64,000 nt of DNA from Ryuthela nishihirai (taxonomy: Eukaryota > Arthropoda > Arachnida > Araneae > Heptathelidae), in contig JAWZYU010000034.1 of assembly GCA_038380435.1 (NCBI GenBank), forward strand, positions 20,563,404-20,627,403, written 5' to 3'. The translations under genes were made by a program, and so were the position numbers. Positions 27,901 through 42,900 of the stretch are shown here, in pieces. Under the pieces are notes generated by a model. That model searched no databases and had not been told where the DNA came from. It saw only the letters and a list, made by a program, of their open reading frames with translations. The number at the start of each line of letters is the position of its first letter. Position 1 is the stretch's first letter.

Positions 27901-30900
27901 AATAAAATAATTTTTTTTGCAATTACTTCTAAAATATGTTGTTTTTTAATAATAGCAGTTTCTTTTTTGTCAATTTTCAGGAGATTTTCAAAAATTTGTT
28001 GATAACATTTCAAATTAAACTTGTGAGTTTAAATAAGGGGATTGCTTTAACAAAAAGTAATGTTAAAAAACAAATCAGCAATACTGTATAGTGCTTCTAA
28101 GAAATGGCAATCGATAGCTTTAACAAGTCACTTATATTGCAGTTAAATAAAATATGCATGAAATGAAAAAAACAATTATTTTTCAAGCTTGAGATATATT
28201 TTTATACGATATATATAAGGAAATTTTACAACAGCAATTTTTATTTTTAAAAAATCGTTTTTTTTTATTGTACTCGGCCTTTTCTGGAAGGGCTAAGTAT
28301 TAATAAACATTAATAACCACAAAACATGTTGATACACTAGTTTTCATCATTAGAAACAACTTCATTGCATTACCTTATTCTTTTTTCTATCAGATTTTGC
28401 TGCACTAATTCGGCTCAGATCAAAGTTCAGGTAATAGCTCCACATTTGTTCTGAAATCAAAATGAACAATTTGCTAAAAATAAAGTTAAAATTGTAACAA
28501 ATTAATATAAACTATATTTAAAAAGTACTGCTCAAGAAAATGAAAGCACTGTAAATAAATAAAATTTTGGGAGTATATTTTGCACTTTAAGAGGCTTATT
28601 TCAAGAGCTTTGTGCCAGTGTGTTACTTTGGTCTTTAAAATTTGCATTAGGGTGTCTATTTTTTTTCAAGCTAAATTGTAATAGTCTCAGTGCAATTGTG
28701 TGCAACTTTTTTCACCCTATACGTGTGAAGATCATGTGAATAAAGTATTCTTTCACCAAGAGTAAGGCATCTATTGGTAAATTGCAAAATATTTATGTTT
28801 ACAATATTTTCTTTTGCCACACACAGAAAAAACTTTTAATTATGTAGTTATGCTATAATTTCAACTGAATTGCTCTAAGATTTCATAGAAGCATGGGAAA
28901 CAGTGCTATCTTTAAAATTTTTATGATTAAAAAGGGGAAGATATATTAAATATGCACATAAAATATAAATGTTTTGATCAGTGTTAGAAAATGTTATTTT
29001 AATGAAATAACGAAATGATTTTTGAATAATGTTAATGGAATTTCAAAATATTTATAACGATAAAACATAACAAAATAATGGAAAAAATAGTTTTATTTCA
29101 TTATTTTCACAGTTTTTGTGTTTTGATACATTTCAGATTTTTCCTTTATAAGATATACTTAGATTTTTGCTGTATGAAACAACAAATGTACAATTTACTT
29201 TTATGATCAACGAACAAAGCCCTTCATTGGCTCAAGGTGTAAGATTGGGGTGAAGCCATTCATTTTCACATTTTAAAAGAATTTGAGAAGCAACTCTCTT
29301 AGCCATCTTCCTTGTAATTGGTGCTTTGTGATAAGCAGATAAGAGCTGCAGTGGAAAAGGGAAGTCTCCATTCATGCAGAAGGTAAACAGGGCAATTACA
29401 ATAGGGCAAAAATGCGAGGTATATTACAATTCCCTGTGATCGACTTAGACACTTAGAAAGGGAAATTTGAGTATAGGAATAGAGAATTGGAGGAAGGGAC
29501 CATTAATTTATTGATAATAGTCGAAATTTTCGGTTTTGATCTTCCCACCAAACCTTCAACTTCCTCCCCCCCTCAATACATTTTCATTGTGTATGTTTGC
29601 AAATCCATTAACAATAAACCTCACTCACCTTGCCACATGCTGAAAAAAATTAAGGAGGTAATTCTCATGTTTCAATTGAGCAGTGACGAAGCATAACTTG
29701 TACTTCTCTGCAGCTCCTTTAAGAAGAGACTGCGCAAAGTTAATAGGCACTCTTTTCAGTTTATTTATTTACATTTATTCATTATATTATTTTTCATTCT
29801 ATTTGTAGTCTATAAATAGTAGAATAACATTGATTGCATTATATCAATATTTTTGAATGAATTTCTTTTTTTTTTAAATTTCATCGACTCTGCATTATAA
29901 TGTTAATATTTCTGAGGGGAACTTCACTTTTTTTAAAAATTTCTTCGAGTCATTTTAGCAACTTGTTTTAAAAATATTAATCTGTGCACAAAAAACATTA
30001 TTATTACTAAGAATTGCATACTTATGCTTAGAAATTATTAATAATACTCCATTTTCTTCTGAATAATTCCTAGAAATTTGGTGTAATTTCTTCAGTTAGG
30101 GACTTATCAAAGGGGTGGTGGGGAGTGGAAGGTTTGTCCCCCTAATCCCTGAAAATCTGGTTGTCTTATGCAAAAACTCAAATTTGTCTACTTGTTTGAA
30201 ATCCAAAAAAGGTGTCTTTGTATAATTTTTATTTTAGCCTCATATTTTATGCCCAACACTAAAAGTAGATATAAAGAAAACAACTATAAATTTTTATTCC
30301 ATATATCATAGAATATCAAGTTAATCTTTCCTGTACAGTAATATTTTAGTAATCAGAACACCCTACTCAAGTCTTATTCTCAGACTCATCCCTCCAAACT
30401 AAATTCTCACCACACCAAATTAAATTCTTACCCTCCCAAACTAAATTTTCTGACCCCCCTAGAAACTCAAATTCAAATTCTCCCCGATGCTAAATTCATG
30501 GACCCCTCCCATCCCCTATCCCGAAAATAAATCCTGGTACATGCCTGTCTTCAGTAGTTTGGATTGCATGGCTTACATACATTATTATAATACATACAAT
30601 GGTGTCATCCTATTTATTATTTACAACATTATTATTAATTCCTAATTGCTTCTAGGTAGGTCTCCCTAGTTTGGATCTCCTAAATTGCAATTTTTATTTC
30701 ATTATTATTCTTAAACCATAATTTTTAAGAATCAATAGCAGAAAAAGTAACCACAACAATTGATTTATACATATGCATTTATTTCATTATTAATAATTGT
30801 TATTAATATTGACAAGTTTCCTTTTTCCAATTTTTATTTGTTAATTTTTAACACATGGATTGACTGAATTGATGCAAACTGCTGAACAATGGTATTGCAT

Positions 30901-33900
30901 ACATATAATAAAAAAAAATAACATATTTCATTAATTTTCATTTTTAAAATATTTCGAAATAATGCAACGTTATAAAGAAATTTATATTTTGCCATAACAA
31001 AAAATGATACTAAAGCTTTTGGCTGTAACGAAAAAAGCAACGAAACGTTTTTCATTTCATTTGCCAAACTGGTTTTGATATGATAGCAGAAGAATTTTCA
31101 TAACTTTAACAACTCATTCTACCACAACTTCTACATTGTATAAGTCTTTGAGTTTCACTATTGTAGTTATATAACTGCATGATAACTGAAGTGCCAGTTT
31201 AATAGGCAAGTTGAATTAGAAGCATATGAGAAATCTGCTTTAACTGTTATGAAATATAGGCTTCCTCAATGTTTGTTTTACTTCCCTTCGAGAAGCACTT
31301 TTGTTCAGTGGGCTAAATGATGAGATCCCAAGGGATCTTCACTGACATCAACACCTGACATGGTCAGCAGCTGTTGTAGCCCATTCGTGACAAGGTCCAA
31401 TATGTGATGCATTCGGAGATGATCTTCTGCACACCACAATGCTTAATCCTGCTGTAATTTTCCTGGTTGTGGCCAGTCTGTTTGCATGTACAATACTTGG
31501 CAAAGTCTTTTGACCCCTTTGATCCACAAGCTGTTTTAATCCACAGGATCGCTGATCACTGACAGTTTTTTGCTTTTTGCACCTTCTTGGTAAACCCTTG
31601 AAAGAGGTGTGTGAAAAGCCCAGGAGGATGGATGGCTGTTTGGAGATATTAGAACTGGCATGCCTAGTACTAACTATCATGCCACATTCAAAGCAACTGG
31701 TTTTGCCCATCTGACACTGAATCCAACTCTAACTGATGCTCAAAGAGCTGATCTGCTTGATTTATACTGTAAACTGATGTCACATGATGTATTGTTTTGG
31801 AATGAACCATTTACATAATGAGGAGTGGTGTACCTAATAAACTGACATCTCAGTGCATATGCATATTTTTTTTATTGTCCTTCAATGTAAAATAAACTAA
31901 AAGTTAGATATATTAAGAAAAAAAATTGGTAAACATACAAATTTTTTACTGAATATGATATTCCCATGTCACATGTTTTTATTTCACAAATGACTGGTTA
32001 ACAGGTTGGGATGATATAGTGAAACAACCAATTTGGCAAACACAAATCATTAGAAAAAGAATTGGGTTGTTCTACCTCCAAGAGGCATTTTTTGCACATA
32101 ATAGGATAAATGGCCAGGTCACAAGGACTCCGAGGGCTCAGAGAAGGTTGGAAGGAGGAGACCCACTAGACAGCTATTAGAACACAGACAGTAGCTTCCC
32201 ATCAAGGCCATTCAATGGGGTCTTTAATGCGAACAGGGTATGGCTTTCCCACAAATGGGGCCACAACTTTATGTCCCATCTGATGGATGGTGGCCTTTCC
32301 AAGCCCAGCAGTGTCTTCTACTTACTGAGGGCAGGGTGGGGTTTTGTGGAGATGACTCTTAAAAATAGCTCAGGTGCCACTTGAAACTGGGAACTGCAGA
32401 TTACAATACAAGCCTGGCATGCTACCAAATGAGCCACCCCTGCTTCAATATACGAAGAGCAAAAAGCAGTAGGAAGATAATAAAATTTGACTTACCAGTT
32501 GATGTCTTTTCCAAAGCTTCTTCATAGAGGCTACACACTTGTTCTTCTAATTGACGAATAATTTCTTCTGAAAAATGGCAATATTATATTGTACAAAAAT
32601 TTTAATTTTCAAAATTTGGGTTTACAATTTTTTTTAAGTAAAAAAAAAGCTTACTTCATAATTTCAATTAACAGCATAGAATTTAATATTAAAAATTTCA
32701 TATTCAAAATTATTATCAAATAAAAGGTCTGTTAATACAACAGGCATTTGCAAGAAAACTGTATTGAGTTTTAGTCCACTTTGTATAATGCTGAGAAAAT
32801 AAAGTCTGCAATATCCAAGAATGTATGATTTTAAGTTGTTATAAAATAAATTGTTGTAATTAATTAATAATTACTATGTGAAATAAAACAGACTGATAAC
32901 ATTATAATGAATTATTCCCCACTTCCAAAGTAGGATAAATTTATTAGTGCAGAGTGAAATGAGTGAACAATAGTAAAATAAATGGCTTAACTTATTAAAA
33001 GATTTATGACACATGATTCATAATTAGAAACATAATATAGAATATATAATACATCTATAATTAGAAATAATATTGTGCTAATTATGACTATAATTAAGCA
33101 TTGTTATATTAAAATACAATGTTCCTTTACATTAATTAATAATGACAAAAAATTATAATACTTCCACTTTTATATGAGGTATTAAGAATAATGTGCTTTG
33201 GAGATCTCCATCAACTGCAGAATAAAAAACTGCATGTGGCATTGCATTTTTAGACTAGTAGCATCAACAATATTTTTGTGACCCCCCCCATCCTCATAAT
33301 CCATCACTGCCTAATAAAAAAAATGTCTTATATTACATTGTTCTGAGACTGATTTTTATTTGGGACCAAGATACAAAGCCCTTTAATTTTTAGGGCCCTT
33401 GTTTTCCACCTTTAATTGTATAAATTATATATGTAGTAGATGTAGTTTATAGGAAAAATCTTGGGCTCCTTAATGTTTAAATCAGGCCTCGATTCTTCCC
33501 ATATAAAGAATAGAGTATATACCCTATTAATACAAAGCATACACACTAAAAGGACAATTTATTATGCAAACCCACCTAACAACATGTGGTTCCACTTTTA
33601 ACCCTCACAACTGCAGCAACACATTGAGGTACAGGCTCTACCATGAGTGGAAATGTTCGGGTGGTATTGTGGCTCATTATTTCCAGTTTGCAAAGCACTG
33701 AGTGTTGCAGGTAGAAGGTTTTGGAATTGAATGCATTGCTCCACTTTGTCCCCCAGATGCTCAATAGGGTCCAAATCTGGAGAGTGAGAGGGCCATTTGA
33801 GGGTTGTGGAACTCACTGGAATGCTCCTCCAAGCAGGCTTTTACCAAATGGGAGTGATGAGACAGGGCATTGAAAGAAGGAGTCCCACTGTGGAAAATGG

Positions 33901-36900
33901 ATAACCACGAACAGGTGTAGGTATTTGGTAAGAATGTCAACCTTGTGCGGTGATGGTGGTCTCAAAGGTACAAGGGACCTATTGAGACAATTTGACCCAT
34001 GTAAACATGCCCAAAAACACTGCACTGCCTCCACCAGCCTGTAACACCCTGACTTGAAAGTTGGGGTCCATGACCTCTTATGGTCTATGCCTCCTGTTGG
34101 CATGTTGTAGTTGGAATCTAGATTTGTCATACCAAGCTGTCTCCAGTCTTCCACGATCTATGGGCAATGTTCCTTTACCCACTGCAGTCTCAAAGCCTGG
34201 TGATGTGCTGTTAACAAGGGTACTCAATGTGGGTGTCAGCTGCTGTAGCCCAATTGTGCCATTGTATGTCAAATGGTTTTTGCACAAACTTTTGTAGCTA
34301 CCTCGTTGTTGAATGCTGACATTACCATCTGTACTGCAGCCTTCCATTCTAACATGGGAGAGGTGGCACTCACCTCAAACATCGATGGCCCAGTTATGGC
34401 CACATTTTCCCCAGCAGCTGCAAGTTTCCTCGATTTTGATGTCCTGGTATACACCTTATTGAAGTATCTGCTGAGCAATTAGACTGTGAGATTTATAAGG
34501 GTTGAATGTAATGTGCCATTTTTTAAAGTGCAATATTACCCTTATTTTAGTTGACATTTTGAACATCAGGCCTATAGATTGTTGGGAATCTTCTCCTTAT
34601 AAATAGGCAAAACTAGATTAAATTTGTCCTTGGCAAGTACCCTTAATTATTGCATCACAAGGTCATTATTACAGGGCCAACAATTATAATGGAAATAAGC
34701 CATAAATATCAACTGTCAACTCAAAAGCTAAAACTGCTTGGCCACTATAGATCTGCAAGCAAGAGATACAGAATTACAATTTGGAACTCTGAAACATGCT
34801 CTCAAAATTCTTAAATCAATATTAATTTTACAAATTTTCATTAATGCCTGTACGTGTGCATATCCCTAATGCATGAGTGTCCAAATATGCAGCCCACCTG
34901 ACCCCAGGGTGCAGTTCATCCAAGATTTGTAGCAAAATAAAACTTGAACTAGTAGAGCCTAATTACTTGAATATGCTACCACTGTGTAACTGGCCCAGTA
35001 AATGTTAAAATTCAATTCCACTACAATTACATAATGAATCTGCATTATCAATGATGACTGGTAATAGAAAAACAAGTAATAAAATTCATGTGACCCAATA
35101 TTGAAAGAACTTAAACATCCTTGTGTAAATGTGTGATTCCATCTAATTTTAAATAAATTGGCCATCACACTATTTTTTGCTTCCTTAATTTTTTTCATTA
35201 GTATCCTAATGTAAGTACCAGAAACATTTTCAATTCTTTTTTGCATTCATGTTCTGAAGGGGCCCACTTTAATTTCATTTTGATTTTTTTCACTGTATTA
35301 CTCAATAGATAAATTTCAAAGCAACCAATTTCCTTCAAAATCTTAGAAATTTCAATTTATACCTATAATTCAGGTATTTTGACACAATAAAAGTAAAATA
35401 TTTTGGAAAACTGAAATTTGGAATTTTTGTTCCTTAGATATATTTTTGTACTTTATGTTAATAAATATATTAGTTTGAAATGAGGTGCATTTTTATAAAA
35501 TAAATTTATTTGAAATCTTACTTTTTTTCTGTCCTCGTTCTTTTCCAAGTTGAATTTCTTCACTTAATTTCATTAATGGGTGTCTGGCAAGGATATCCAA
35601 AGTTTGCTCCTTTTCAGGATGTCTCTTTTCAATGCTATATGAAACACATTTTACAGAAATTTAAATTGCAATGTATTCTAACAAACAATGTATATAACAA
35701 TATACAACAAATAACTATCTATCAAATAGAGTAATAAGCTTGCATACGGAGGAAAAGTTACCTAAATAAATAGAACAAGTGCTCAAGTTCTTAAAAGTTC
35801 TAATAAAATGGCAAAACTAAAATTTTAATCCATTTTTTTTCATCAATTAAATATTTTACAAAGACTGAAGCAAATTATAATACATAGGCCAATCCATAAT
35901 TTGTTGCAACATAGCAATAATGTGTAGGCCATAGTGTTTTTCTCAGGATTGGGTTGTTTCACCTCTGAGAGGCACTTTTTTGCACACAATGGGCTAAAAG
36001 ACCAGGTCACAAGGACCCCGAGAGTTCAGAGAAGGTTGGGAGAGGGAACCCACTCTCCCAACTGGGGAGAGTGCTGGGAGACAGTTGGTAGCCTCCCATC
36101 AAGGCCATCCAGCGTATTCTTTAATGTGCACAGGGTATGGCTTTCCCATAGACAGGCCATGGCTTAACATCCCATCTGATGGATAGCAGCCTTTCCAAAC
36201 CCATCAGTGTCCCCTACTGACCATGGGCAGGACGGGTAATTTTGCAGAGATAAATCTAAACGCTGGTAGCTGGGATGTGAACCTGGGAACTACAGATTAC
36301 AAGCCTGGCATGCTACCAACTGAGCCACCCATACCTTTTTCCTCAGGAAAAGTCTGTGTGTGAAAGAGTGGATTTTAATGCTGTTAGTCTTGTTTATACA
36401 AGTGATGCTCATTTTTAAGGTTGCAAAAACAGTGTTAAACATTACATGTCACATGAAAGCACCATAAAACATAGTCTACATATGTGAGAAACAATTTGCT
36501 TCATTAAAATAGTTTGCTTAAAATAAATTAAAGTTCTCTGTCGTTTAGCAAAAAAAATTTAAAGCTTATCCTTCAAACTATTTGCATATTAAAAGTTTTT
36601 AGGAGCAAATTTAGAAGCTTTTCAGAGCAAGGACAACACTCTGTCTTCAGTAAAGTGACACTATGTGGTGATGCTAGGGCTGTTAAGAACTTTTTCCACA
36701 TGCAGTGAAGAATGTTTCTAGTGTCTCAGTTGCAGATGGTGCAAAAAAGTGTCACTCAGAGGTAAAACTCAAACCAACCTCCACCTATGGTTAAAATTTT
36801 CTCCTCTCTTTTAGGGGAGGAAAGAAATGGACATAGTTCGCAGTACCCATTATCCCCACCCGTGTCAGAAGTTTCTAAACCAAAAACTGGAATTTCCTCA

Positions 36901-39900
36901 CTCGGATAATCGTACTTTTCAAATCACTTTGTACCCACCAGAGTCCTTCGGATACAATTTGCCAGGCATGTGTAACTTTATAACAAAAGAAAATCAACTA
37001 TGTTCTGAGGTGAATAAAAAATGTAAAGGTACAAAAAAATTATTATTATTATTATTATTATTAAATAAAACTATTTATTACTTAATAATATAATATTTAA
37101 AACATTTATTAATCATTTGTATATACTTTTATTAGTGTTTGCATACTTTTCAAATTAAATTAACAATTTTAACTTCGGATACGAATTTCGGTTTTGAAGT
37201 TTTTATTTCAACAATCTCGTGTTTTGCTCATGCTTAATTAGAATGACTTCAATATCCATGGACGCTCATGCTCTTGACCCAACAAACTGTACAATGAGTT
37301 TATCACATGAAATCAGAAAGAAATTAGTTTGATGCATTTATTATTTCAAATTTAATGGTGGCAACAGTTACTTTGAATAACTCAACTGTTAATGTTTAAT
37401 CATGCGAAATCAGATATTAGTTTAGTTTGATGTATTCTTCTTTTCAAATTTATTAGTGGCAACAGTTATTTTCAATAAATTTAATATGTTAAGTCTATGG
37501 GGATTTTGAGAAATTCAAACTCTCCCACCCCAATTTTGGTTGACCCCAGCGAATTCGCACATAGCCTATATTCTTTCCCTCGGTGAAGGGAAATGCAGAG
37601 TTTGGGGTCTCTAGCTCTTCTGGAAGATGAGTGCATAAACGGACACACAAACTTTCTTCCTTATACAATATATTAGATAATGCTTCCCATGTCACAAGCG
37701 CCTTCATTTGGCATACAAGTTATGTTCAGGACTTGAGTTTAAAAAAATATGTAGAACAATTCTTTGCACATTTTCTCTTTTTTTTAAGGGGAAGGGGGGG
37801 GGGGGGGTAGAAGCAGGGGATATTTATAACCTGTGATACTCCCCATGTAACAAGCTTTCATTTACATAACCTGTTTCTTTTGGCCCTCACATTCTAAAGA
37901 TATAGTAGAACAACTGATTTCATATTTCTCCTTTTCAAGGGAGGAAGAAAGCATGGGGATTCATTTTTATACCCTATGACACTCCCTGCCTCACAAGCTT
38001 TCATTTGACACATAAATCATTAAGTTTGTCTGCCACATTTGAAAGATATGGTGAAACAACTGTTGTGACAAACATAAAAACTAGCAAACCCAAATAACCG
38101 ACAAACGATGAGTGAAAAGCAATGGGAAGATAGGTAAAAATATATCCCTTTAATAGTCCTGGGCTCCTTTGCAGTGTGGCATGAGTGTAGTAGAGATTTT
38201 ATAATGAGAGCTAGATCTGGTGCTTGTACATCTAAATTCTTTCTACTATACTGGTACATTGGAATTATTGTTGCAATCAAAAACCTGCAGCCCCATTCTT
38301 AAACAGACATTATAATACACCATGACAGAAAAATTTGCAAGTGTTGAAATCCTGCTATCACTATCAGCTTTAAACACAAAGTTACTTTCAAATATGTGAT
38401 TTTAAAAACATTACTTTAAAAGGGTTTAGGCAAAAATCCTAAATTTGGCTCTTTATTCTGCTATTTTTACTTCTGCATCACTAATACTTTGATGTTACAC
38501 TTCCAGGACTATTGAAGTGATATATTTTTTAAGTTTATGAACTTTGTTTAATATTGGCATCTGTTGAGGTTGGTACAATGGTATTATAATGAAATTTTAT
38601 ATTGATACATATTACTGTGATACAACATAGATTAATCCTACTAACTCTATATATTTTTACTCAGCAATTAAATGTAATAAATACATGTACATAGTTGAAA
38701 CAGCTTTAACTTTAAAAGTAGTGAAACCTCCCTAAAGGGAATACCAGTGGGATGAAATAAAGTGACCATTACACAGAGGTGTCCACTTAAGGGAGTTGAG
38801 GCCAGTTTGACCAAGCTGAACAAATAAAATGCATACAATAAAATATGTACAACAGGAATAGATTAATAAATTTAATGTAGTAAGTAAATGCATAAATGTA
38901 TATCATTTTTGATAAGAAAATAAAATTAACTTTTTTGTTTATTTTTCATTTTTACAGTTTTTACTGTGTTTACAATTAAGTCACTTATTAATTTTAGTCA
39001 ACTCATGGTTTTGGTTTACATAGGAGTTCCTTAAGGTTGATGGGGATTTAATACATCAACATGTTTAAGGAATTTGGATTCACATTGTCCTTCAATTCTT
39101 TTCTTCTTCAAGTTCTCCATTGATCTTATTAATGTTTAATACCTCAATGTTTGCACCTTTTAAGACTGTATTACAGTCTATTGAAACACATTCTTCACCC
39201 TTTTATTTTTCCATTTGCAAAATATAGGAAAGAGAAGTATCCCAGAAAGTACTCCTAGCTCTTCAGGCTTTCTCCAACCAAGTCACTGGTGACCATTGCC
39301 TCAATCACAACACTCAAAGTTTGCCTGCTGGAACAGTAGCTAGCCCTCTAACCACTATTCCAGTTAAAATCCTTCAATTCTTTTCAAAATCAAAATTAAT
39401 TGGATCTTCTAATGTTTATAGCAAGTCATTAAATACAGACATGCCAGATTAATCTTCAATATCATCATCATCATCACATTGTCCAAAATTACAGTTAAAT
39501 CCTACATTCTTGAAAAAAATTTACAATTCTAGAGAGGTCACTCAACCAATGCTTAATACAGGTGCTTAATACCTGCAATACCCTGATGATTTTGCTAAGT
39601 TTGATCCCATTATTTCCATTCATTCACTTTTGAAACAGATGTTCAAAAACCAATGTTGATATTTTACCTTGAAATTTTCTGCAATTCACTGATCTAGAGG
39701 TTAAGATGTGAATGGGAGGCAAAAGCTCTTTTTCAATACTGTTTAATATAATCTTTGGATGAGATGTTACATTACCAAGGATTAAAATAATTTTTCTGTT
39801 TGGGCAATGTCTTTTTTTATGTAACTGAGTCAGCCATTCCATCATTATGCATCTAGTCATCATTGACTTACCATTTGCTCTCCAATTAACAATAAATTTA

Positions 39901-42900
39901 TTTGGGTTAGTGCCTTTAAAGCACCTTAATTTCAGTGACTTACAGATAACAAGAGGAATTTCCCAAAAGCCTGTCATGCTTATACGCAAAAGTACTGTGA
40001 TATGTTCCTTTGCCACTTTACCCCGAAGGGGAATTGATTCGGTTGGTAGAGTGCCAGGCTCATAATCTGCAGTTCCCAAGTTCAAATCCCAACTATGACT
40101 GCATTGAAATTTATCTCAGCTAAATCCTCACACTGATCTGGTCAGAAAGGGGACACCAATGGGCTTGGAAGAGCCACCGTTCTTTGGATGGGACATTAAG
40201 CTGTGGCTCTTTGTGCAGAAGAGTCATACCCTGTGCATACATTAAAGAACACTCTAGAAAGTCTTGATGGAAGATTTCCATCTGTTTCCTAACAGCTGTC
40301 AAGTGGATCTTTTCCCCAAACTTCTGTGAATCTTTGATGTCCCTGTGACCTGGCCATTTAGTCCACTATCTGCAGAAAAGTACTGTTCAGAGGTAAAACA
40401 TTCCAATCCTACTTTACTCTCAGCATGTTTCCTTCTAAAGCACATCATATTTTCTGGAATTGTGGGGAAAAACAGATTCATTTCATCTCCATTCTATATA
40501 TTTTCTGGAGAGTATGATTTGAGTATTGATGGCAGTCTTTCTTCTCATTCAAAAGCAGTTTCTAAAATTTTATGTGGGAGAACTTTCTAAACAAGGTTTT
40601 GAAGGAAATAGGGACAGATGGAATATTATACATATTTTTGCAGCCATTTTCAAAGATTTTGTTTCAATCATAGGCCCAGATATAAGAATTTTTTAACTAC
40701 ATACAGGACAAAATTACTCAAATACCAATTTATTTACTAAAGGACATTTGCTGTTAGAAAATGGTATTGTTTTCCATTCTCATTTTTCCACCACTGTTTT
40801 AAAAGTGGTGGAACCACATACCTTAATTTTTAATGATTAATGGTGCTGAATTTTGGTGAAAGTTTTGCTTATTTTGAAATGATCAGTTAACCTATGAACT
40901 CCATTTTTTCCTTTCCCCACATGCTCTATAACTTTGTCTTTTAAAGTTAACAGCTTCCGAGTTATACTGAGTCCTTAACTGGGTATAGAACTGTAAAATT
41001 CCTATAAACTACCCAAAAATTAGCTATACACTAGAAAAATCCTCCCTGCAAAATCAGATATTGCATCCCAGAATGACCACATATGCAGACTTACTTGTAA
41101 GGAACACAACTGCACATTATGGAATATAGATGGTAGAAAATAATGAAATAAACTTGACATATTTGGTATCTACTAACAAATTACCACTTTGAAGTCTACT
41201 ATTAGATTATTAGTATTAACAGATGGTAGTGTCAGGCTAGATGATATTTTATTTAGATGGTCATTATTCTTTGCACATCTAACAATTATCAGTCTGTTGA
41301 ATGAGTACAGCTGACTCACAGAATAGAATATTTTCCTTAAACCCAAAATTTTTGCCTAATATTGTTCAAGTGTTCATTAGAGAGAGGTCAAAAATATGCA
41401 ATGGACACCTTTTGAAGTGTCTGTGTCCATAATGGAAGATTGTCTATTTTAGAGAGGTTGCTTAATATGTAATTTCCAAAGCTTCTGGCAGGGACTCAAC
41501 AAGTGTCCACAAATGGAGGTGTCCATTAAGAGAGGTTTCACTGTATATTATTTCTATTTAAAATATTCAGACATTACTTACTCTTTAATGATATCATCAA
41601 TCATACTATTGGCAAACTTAAAATTTTCACATATAGGTATAAATGACAGAGCGAAGTCTACATCTAGAAAGATAAAGTCAATCAGTAGCGTAACATGAAC
41701 AATGATAATAATACTTATTCACTCCAATACACAAATTTCAGTAAAATATTGTAAAACTGCTACACCACTAAGAAATATCCAATCAAGATCCTTCCTGAAA
41801 AAGCAATCACTAACAAAATTGTTTTGTTAATAATATTAAAATTTGAAATCTTAATAATTCTATTACAAGGAAATAACATTTAACACAATTAATAGCTGTA
41901 CATTAACATTTAAACATTATAAGTCCGGAGGAGTGCTCAGAATATTCTTGTAGAATCCTACCAGCTTAATAATGCCATCTAGGCTGCTATTCAAATACTA
42001 CAATAAGTTCCTATTTTCTGTACTCACTATTGGTACAAACTTTTAAGCCAGCCTTAAGCACAATAAATAAATCCTGTAATGGAGCTCAAGTAAAAAAGAG
42101 GAACAATATTTACCAATAATGGTGGTGAATGTCTGCTGGCACAGGTACAGCTTGTAATTACTTGTTATATCTCACTCTATCTTCAGTTGTTTGTTGAGCA
42201 TTGACATAGATGTTGGTACTGTTGTTATCACCAATGCAGATTGCAGATACTTGTCATACTCTACACAATCGTGCCCAGTTGTTTGATAAGCATTGACATA
42301 GTCATCAGTACTATTGTTAATATCACTACTATAGCTGTATACCAGTTTTTTTAAAATTCCTAGGAGCTCCTGTCATCAATTTCCTTAATGACACCTGGTT
42401 ATTATAATTCTCATAATTGAATAAGTTTCATCACTCAACTGGTTTTAAACTGATAGTTTTATTATGACATTTGACTCAGATACTCAAAACTTACTAAAAT
42501 AACCCTTTCAAGAAAGTTACTAATATTTATCCTCTCCTAAAGAGTTAAAAGTTTAAAATACAACTGCCCTTTCCCAGAGCTATGTGTTTCGTCAACCCTC
42601 CATGGTTTTTGGCTTCATCAGGCTCTCGATTGTGGATGTTACATCTCTTATAATGTTTAAATGTTAATGTATAGTTATCAATTGTGTTAATTAAATTTTA
42701 TTAATCTAGCTGTGATTTTTATTTAATAGAAGGAAATAACACTTTTCTGCCATGTTTTCAAAATGTTTATGTTCTTTATGCAAGTAGAATAACATCTACA
42801 ACAGACTTTGATTAAATGTTGTATTAATTACAAATCATTCCAAGTCAAATCTACCAATTGACTGAAAAAAGACAATGATGGGTGAGTGGGCAGGGGGCAT

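Noticed and set aside
37680..38110. CRISPR-like array (regular repeats)
   Set aside because: Repeats are diverged and ~150 bp apart without unique spacers, in a eukaryotic intron.
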